In this document: piece after piece, positions 60,419 through 64,000 of the stretch
How positions within the stretch are numbered: position 1 is the stretch's first letter
Layout of the letters: every line of letters starts with the position of its first letter
DNA from: Puffinus mauretanicus
Taxonomy: Eukaryota; Chordata; Aves; Procellariiformes; Procellariidae
Reading direction: 5' to 3'
Assembly (NCBI GenBank): GCA_023333565.1
Contig: JAJKFH010000115.1
Location: 3,100,001-3,164,000 of the forward strand
Length of the DNA: 64,000 bases
Position numbers and translations under genes: made by a program
Notes under the pieces: generated by a model
Told to the model about the DNA's origin: nothing
The model's database searches: none
What the model saw: only the letters and a program-made list of their open reading frames with translations

Positions 60419-60930
60419 GTTATTCGGACCCGCCCCCCCTCCCTCCTCCCCCCTCCCCCGGCGACGCAGAGGGACCAGCCCTTTCTGCCGGTGGATCGGG
60501 TGGGGGGAGAGGGCCGGCGAACGACAGGAACAGGAATTCCCGAAGTCGGAGGTGAAAAATAGTCACCCCCCGCAGTGAGACGTCCCGCAGCAGGATCGGA
60601 CTGCTCAAGCCGATCAGCGGCAGCTGTAGCCATTCGCTTTTCAGCTTTATATCTTTTCATGCAATTAATAACATCCCTCCAAGATTTCATTAACTTTTTT
60701 GCTGATTTATCATCATCAATTTCTAGATCCCACAAACAATCTCCATAAGAACGCCACTCGTCTACTTCAAACATACATTCAGGATCTTTAAAAAACCCTC
60801 TCACTTTCCCTAACGTAATTAATCCAGCCAGGTCTTTTAATTGGCTTACTCCCCGCTTTTCTAAAAAGCGTTTTAAGATATCGAAGGCTACCTGTTTCCA
60901 TTGCGCGCGCGCTTCTGCAGACCTTCTTAA
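60283..60930 (-). pseudogene. gag: ERV gag remnant: matrix-like block and proline-rich linker
   Basis: The frame is open from a TAA at 60931-60933. It reads a betaretrovirus-style matrix domain: 'KQVAFDILKRFLEKRGVSQ', 'LKDLAGLITLGKVRGFFKD', 'MFEVDEWRSYGDCLWDLE'. A basic stretch ('MKRYKAEKR') and a Pro/Gly-rich linker follow. There is no ATG in frame upstream of the conserved part; the ATG at 60901 is in another frame, so the start codon appears lost. The linker carries a tandem 17-residue duplication (units at 60317-60367 and 60368-60418). The capsid-like block continues in another frame. Confidence 0.82.
60317..60418 (-). repeat. 51-bp tandem duplication in gag linker
   Basis: Two adjacent copies of a 51-bp unit starting 'gggggcggcagcttgagcag' on the plus strand, differing at a few positions. 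At 17 codons the duplication keeps frame. Confidence 0.92.
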
Positions 60931-61005
60931 TTATCCGGTCGACCTTCTTTATTATCCAGTCACTTGCAGCCTTTAACGTTGACCCTCTTAATTATCCGGT
61001 CACGT
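60923..61005 (-). repeat. Imperfect repeats in the proviral leader
   Basis: The plus-strand phrase 'cttaattatccggtc' occurs at about 60926 and 60987, with a variant 'tttattatccagtc' at about 60948. The second and third copies are each followed by 'ac(t/g)tgcagcctt'. They lie between the primer-binding site and gag, where a packaging signal would be expected. Confidence 0.75.
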
Positions 61006-61178
61006 GCAGCCTTTTCCCTTGGGTAGCCTTCTATCGGACGGTGAACCCCCTATATTCGTCCTGGGTTCAAGCACGGATCAGCCATGCCGCGACAGCGTTT
61101 TGCCGATCTTTTGCTCCCTGGTCACTGCTACCAGTGCTTTTCCAATCTCGCTGTCCGGTGGAAAAACAGGGATTGGGG
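61006..61178 (-). other. Proviral 5' leader
   Basis: Untranslated sequence between the primer-binding site and the leader repeats. I see no long open frame on the minus strand and did not identify a splice donor with confidence. Confidence 0.6.
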
Positions 61179-61196
61179 GTCCCTGTTCGGGCGCCA
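61179..61196 (-). other. Primer-binding site, lysine-tRNA type
   Basis: The minus strand reads 'tggcgcccgaacagggac', two bases after the 5' LTR. This 18-mer is the complement of the 3' end of the Lys-3-type tRNA used by lentiviruses and many class II ERVs. Alpharetroviruses normally use tRNA-Trp, so the site contrasts with the alpharetrovirus-like env. Confidence 0.93.
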
Positions 61197-61258
61197 CTTG
61201 CGACGAGCGAGGGAAGACAAGCAGTCGACTCAATGTGAGTGATAAAGCAAGCTTCAAC

Positions 61259-61264
61259 TTTATT
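61259..61264 (-). promoter_or_regulatory. Polyadenylation signal AATAAA, 5' LTR
   Basis: 'tttatt' on the plus strand, equivalent to 56444-56449. Confidence 0.8.
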
Positions 61265-61279
61265 GCAAGATCCTACATG

Positions 61280-61288
61280 TATTTATAC
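61280..61288 (-). promoter_or_regulatory. TATA-like box of the proviral promoter, 5' LTR
   Basis: 'gtataaata' on the minus strand, equivalent to 56465-56473. It would drive minus-strand transcription of the provirus. Confidence 0.72.
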
Positions 61289-61616
61289 ACTAAGTTCTAC
61301 TTTATGCACACTTGTCACACAATTATTGGCTTAGCTCTACAAACTACATTACCATACTCCTCCTACTTGCGGCTACTGCTACGTGGTCCGGGTTCCATCC
61401 TGTTTTTCTTAGTGCTTCTTCAAAGGTTGTTTATCTGCACCGTGCAAGGTCAGTACGGCCTTCTTGTTCTCCCTTATCAGCACGACTCAGACTTTCTCAC
61501 AGCGGCCTAGTCTGGGAATATTTCACTGCGGCCTAGTCTGGCTAACTTATGTCAAAATTGAATCGCAAGGCTCCTCCATGGAGCCATGACCGCGTTCCCT
61601 CAGCCATTCTGCAACA

Positions 61617-61622
61617 ATTAGC
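61617..61622. repeat. 6-bp target-site duplication, right of provirus
   Basis: 'attagc', identical to 56378-56383. Confidence 0.95.
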
Positions 61623-64000
61623 TGTCCTGAGAAAAAAGGCTATATTACAACTGCTTCTTGGGTCTCAAACTATCATCTTTAGAGCTGTGCCTGTAAACAT
61701 ATTAGGTTGGTAAGGGGATATTCTTGGTTATTGTGTCAAAGCAGACATCCCAGGGATCAGCAATGGTTGTTCCATAACCAGCCACAGCTGGAGGGGAAAA
61801 AAAAAAGAAAAAGCATTGTTGATACATGCCTTGGATATTAATAATTGCCTTTTAGGTATCAAAATATATATATATTTTTTTTCTTCAAAAGCTAAGTCTG
61901 AAAGACAAAATACAATGATGGAAGATATTAGCATGTTGACAGTACTACAAAATATACTAATCTACCTCATAAAAAGATGTAGGAAAGTAGCAACAGAATA
62001 CAGTGCTGAAAGTATAGAAATATGCTAGGATGCTCAGCTGTGTTTCCCAAACAGTAATGTAATCCTCAGTCAGGCACTCTTTTGCCCATGGAGAACTCAC
62101 CAGGTATGCCACAGGTTTACCACGAGCTCCATCTAAACTGTGTCAGCAGTTAAATTAAGAATTATTCACTCTAAGGCTGTGATGGAGATGTCATGCCGAT
62201 ATTTTTCTTAACGTTATGAGGTTTTGTGACAGTCCCTGAAATCATTTAAAGATACACATTATATGGAAATAAACAGATGAGCCTGGCATATAAAAATAAC
62301 TGAGTATTCTTGAAGACACTAGCTTAACTGAAATACTTGCTATTGTCATTCATGAATTTAGTCTAAAAGTAGTGTTTAGGCTAGATGCAGTAAAACATAT
62401 CTTGTTTCACTTTAACACACTTACAAATCTTTTTTATATGTCCTCCTTGCATCTCAGATACCAAATGTTAAAATACAAAAATAAGACTCCTTACAACAGA
62501 CAATAATCACTGTTACATTTACTCAGCTTTTAATTACAAACAAAAACAAAATCAAAAACAAAAAAAGCAAAAAAACCAACCACTGTAGTTCTTTCTATAG
62601 TACTGTATTCGATGAGAATTCAAGGTAGAGCAGATTGATCTTGCTCTAACACAAATCTTGTTTGCCTTATGAGCTGAAACCTTCTGGTACAAAATCTCTG
62701 ATGAGAAATAAATAATGTGGAACATGTAGGTGACATTTTACAAGGTCACTTTTCCAGCCCGTTACTATAATTTAAAAGGTAATTCCTTCACTGTTGCCTA
62801 TTCATTGCTGTTTGGCTATTTCAAATGTTCTCACACGTGAAATTAAATCTCACTTGCCCTTTATTTGGAAAGAAAAATTGAAGGAAAAAGTATACCTGTA
62901 TTCTAGAATTGTCAGAGCTGATTCTCATATTACATACACTCAGATAAGGCAGGAGTAAATCCACAGTAGTCTATACAGTGATATTTGTATGAGCAATGTG
63001 TTGTCAATGAAATAAAAACTGGAAATTCATTTTCCACTAATGTATGATAGATATTTATCAAAATTCATTCAAAAAATGAAAAATAAGGTGTTATTGATTT
63101 TATTTTAAAGTTTCTCTTTTAGACAGGAACTACATCTTGACAAGAAAATATGCATCTTAGCATTTGATAATGCTTCCAATGAACTGGACATCAAAGAACA
63201 CATCCTAACTGAAAAAGGAACATAGCTTTCTCTTCATAATTAATGACTATCAGCCATTACATTTCAGAAATTAAAAGTTAGTTAAATAAAAGCATCGTAT
63301 AAAAGAGGCATTTTTTGGACATCTCATCAACCCGATATTCATTCTTATGTGGTACCTAAGTCACAGAAGCTAAAGAAAGGGAAGAAAGCAGTGTATGCAA
63401 CATATAGCCCCAGTGAGGATATACCATCCTGCAACAGCCTCACTCTATACTTTCTTTTCCTGTGGAATACACTCCTTGAATAAGCAGGACAGTTGTCACT
63501 AGTTATTTCTCCTTAGTTTCATTCATTCATTCATACAAACTTAGTTGTACCTTGACAACTGCAGATACCTGGTTTGTTGATAATAAATGCACAGAAGAAG
63601 CACTAAACATAGTTGATTTGTGTGTATTTACAAACAGAAGAATAATATGCCCTTGTTTTTAGCACCATCAATTAGAAGTTACACTTGGGAGTGCATTTAA
63701 TTGTCACTAATGCAGTGAATGCCATCACTAATAAATGTTTTCAGTTGTATTGGCAGAAACAGCCCCCAACTAACTGCAACATGCATGGATCAGTTTGTGA
63801 AGCCTACTTCTTCAAATCTTAGTTTGCAGACAGTGTATTGAAAAACTTCAAAGAAAACCCATTTTCTTCCACTGCTTTCCTGTGATCTCTCTCTGCTCTG
63901 CATTTTCTTACATACTTTGGATAACAGGCTAATTGTTTTTGCTTTTCTGACTTTCTTCTTCATTATTATTACCTTTTAAATAAACCTATTAAATTAAGCT
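61623..64000. other. AT-rich intergenic sequence, no gene recognised
   Basis: No long open frames and no named repeats. Small simple repeats include 'attcattcattcatt' near 63520-63534 and A-rich tracts near 62540-62575. Confidence 0.55.

Larger units (their letters stand above)
56384..61616 (-). mobile_element. Defective class II endogenous retrovirus (alpha/beta-like mosaic)
   Basis: A 5,233-bp provirus on the minus strand with two near-identical LTRs and a perfect 6-bp target duplication. Order: 5' LTR, primer-binding site, leader, gag remnant, a short RT start, a large pol deletion, integrase remnant, env, polypurine tract, 3' LTR. The lysine-tRNA-type primer site and the gag matrix/capsid style are betaretrovirus-like. 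Env has alpharetrovirus-like architecture: a fusion segment between two cysteines, a CX6CC motif and a basic cleavage site. Frameshifts affect gag, integrase and env. Protease, nucleocapsid, most of RT and RNase H are absent, so it cannot replicate by itself. LTR divergence is about six substitutions in 418 aligned bases. Confidence 0.95.
61199..61616 (-). repeat. 5' LTR of the provirus (418 bp)
   Basis: TG...CA on the minus strand. Aligned by eye with the 3' LTR it differs at about six positions (for example 'gcaagcttc' versus 'gcaaacttc', 'ctacgtgg' versus 'ctacatgg') and lacks one 26-bp repeat unit. TATA-like and AATAAA signals are conserved. The env-terminal codons found in the 3' LTR are also present here without their env body. 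Confidence 0.95.

Noticed and set aside
60899..60901. ATG at 60901 as the gag start
   Set aside because: It is out of frame with the matrix-like block and reaches a stop before 60800. The conserved frame has no ATG.

Overview
This window looks like vertebrate, specifically avian, nuclear DNA. It is AT-rich, has no prokaryotic-style gene packing, and carries CR1 non-LTR retrotransposons whose 3' ends terminate in the bird/reptile-typical 'attctatgattct' tail. It also holds several LTRs of avian endogenous-retrovirus type. I found no convincing host protein-coding gene, tRNA, rRNA or CRISPR array. Most of the 64 kb is single-copy, gene-desert-like sequence with scattered homopolymers and microsatellites.

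Layout. 1-3650: AT-rich, no gene. 3651-4281: solo LTR (+). About 12.3-13.5 kb: 5'-truncated CR1 (+) covering the reverse-transcriptase palm to the 3' tail. About 18.7-21.2 kb: a GC/CpG-rich ERV LTR (+) split by a CR1 inserted on the minus strand (ORF1 C-terminus, endonuclease, then an internal deletion of the RT). 30.53-30.86 kb: 3' part of the same LTR family. 35.8-36.0 kb: short CR1 3' end (-). 38,917-39,439: solo LTR (-) with a perfect 5-bp target duplication. About 41.97-44.73 kb: longer CR1 (+) whose tail is interrupted by another solo LTR (-, 44,149-44,710, 5-bp duplication). About 47.2-49.4 kb: unclassified repeat-rich block containing a further CR1 3' fragment. 56,384-61,616: one structurally delimited but defective provirus on the minus strand, flanked by a perfect 6-bp duplication. 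61.6-64 kb: AT-rich, no gene.

The provirus is the most informative feature. Reading 5' to 3' on the minus strand it has a 5' LTR, an 18-nt lysine-tRNA-type primer site, a leader with short repeats, a frameshifted gag (matrix-like block, proline-rich linker with a 17-codon duplication, capsid-like block, late-domain motifs), a few RT codons, a large pol deletion, an integrase remnant with its D,D(35)E residues, and env. Env is split by a single frameshift into a surface part and a nearly complete transmembrane part. The transmembrane reading frame runs through the polypurine tract and ends inside the 3' LTR. The gag and primer site look class II/betaretrovirus-like, while Env has alpharetrovirus-type architecture, so it is a mosaic class II ERV. 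The LTRs differ at about six positions plus one 26-bp repeat unit, so the insertion is fairly recent.

All calls come from reading the sequence and the conceptual translations. No database search was possible, so subfamily names are deliberately general.
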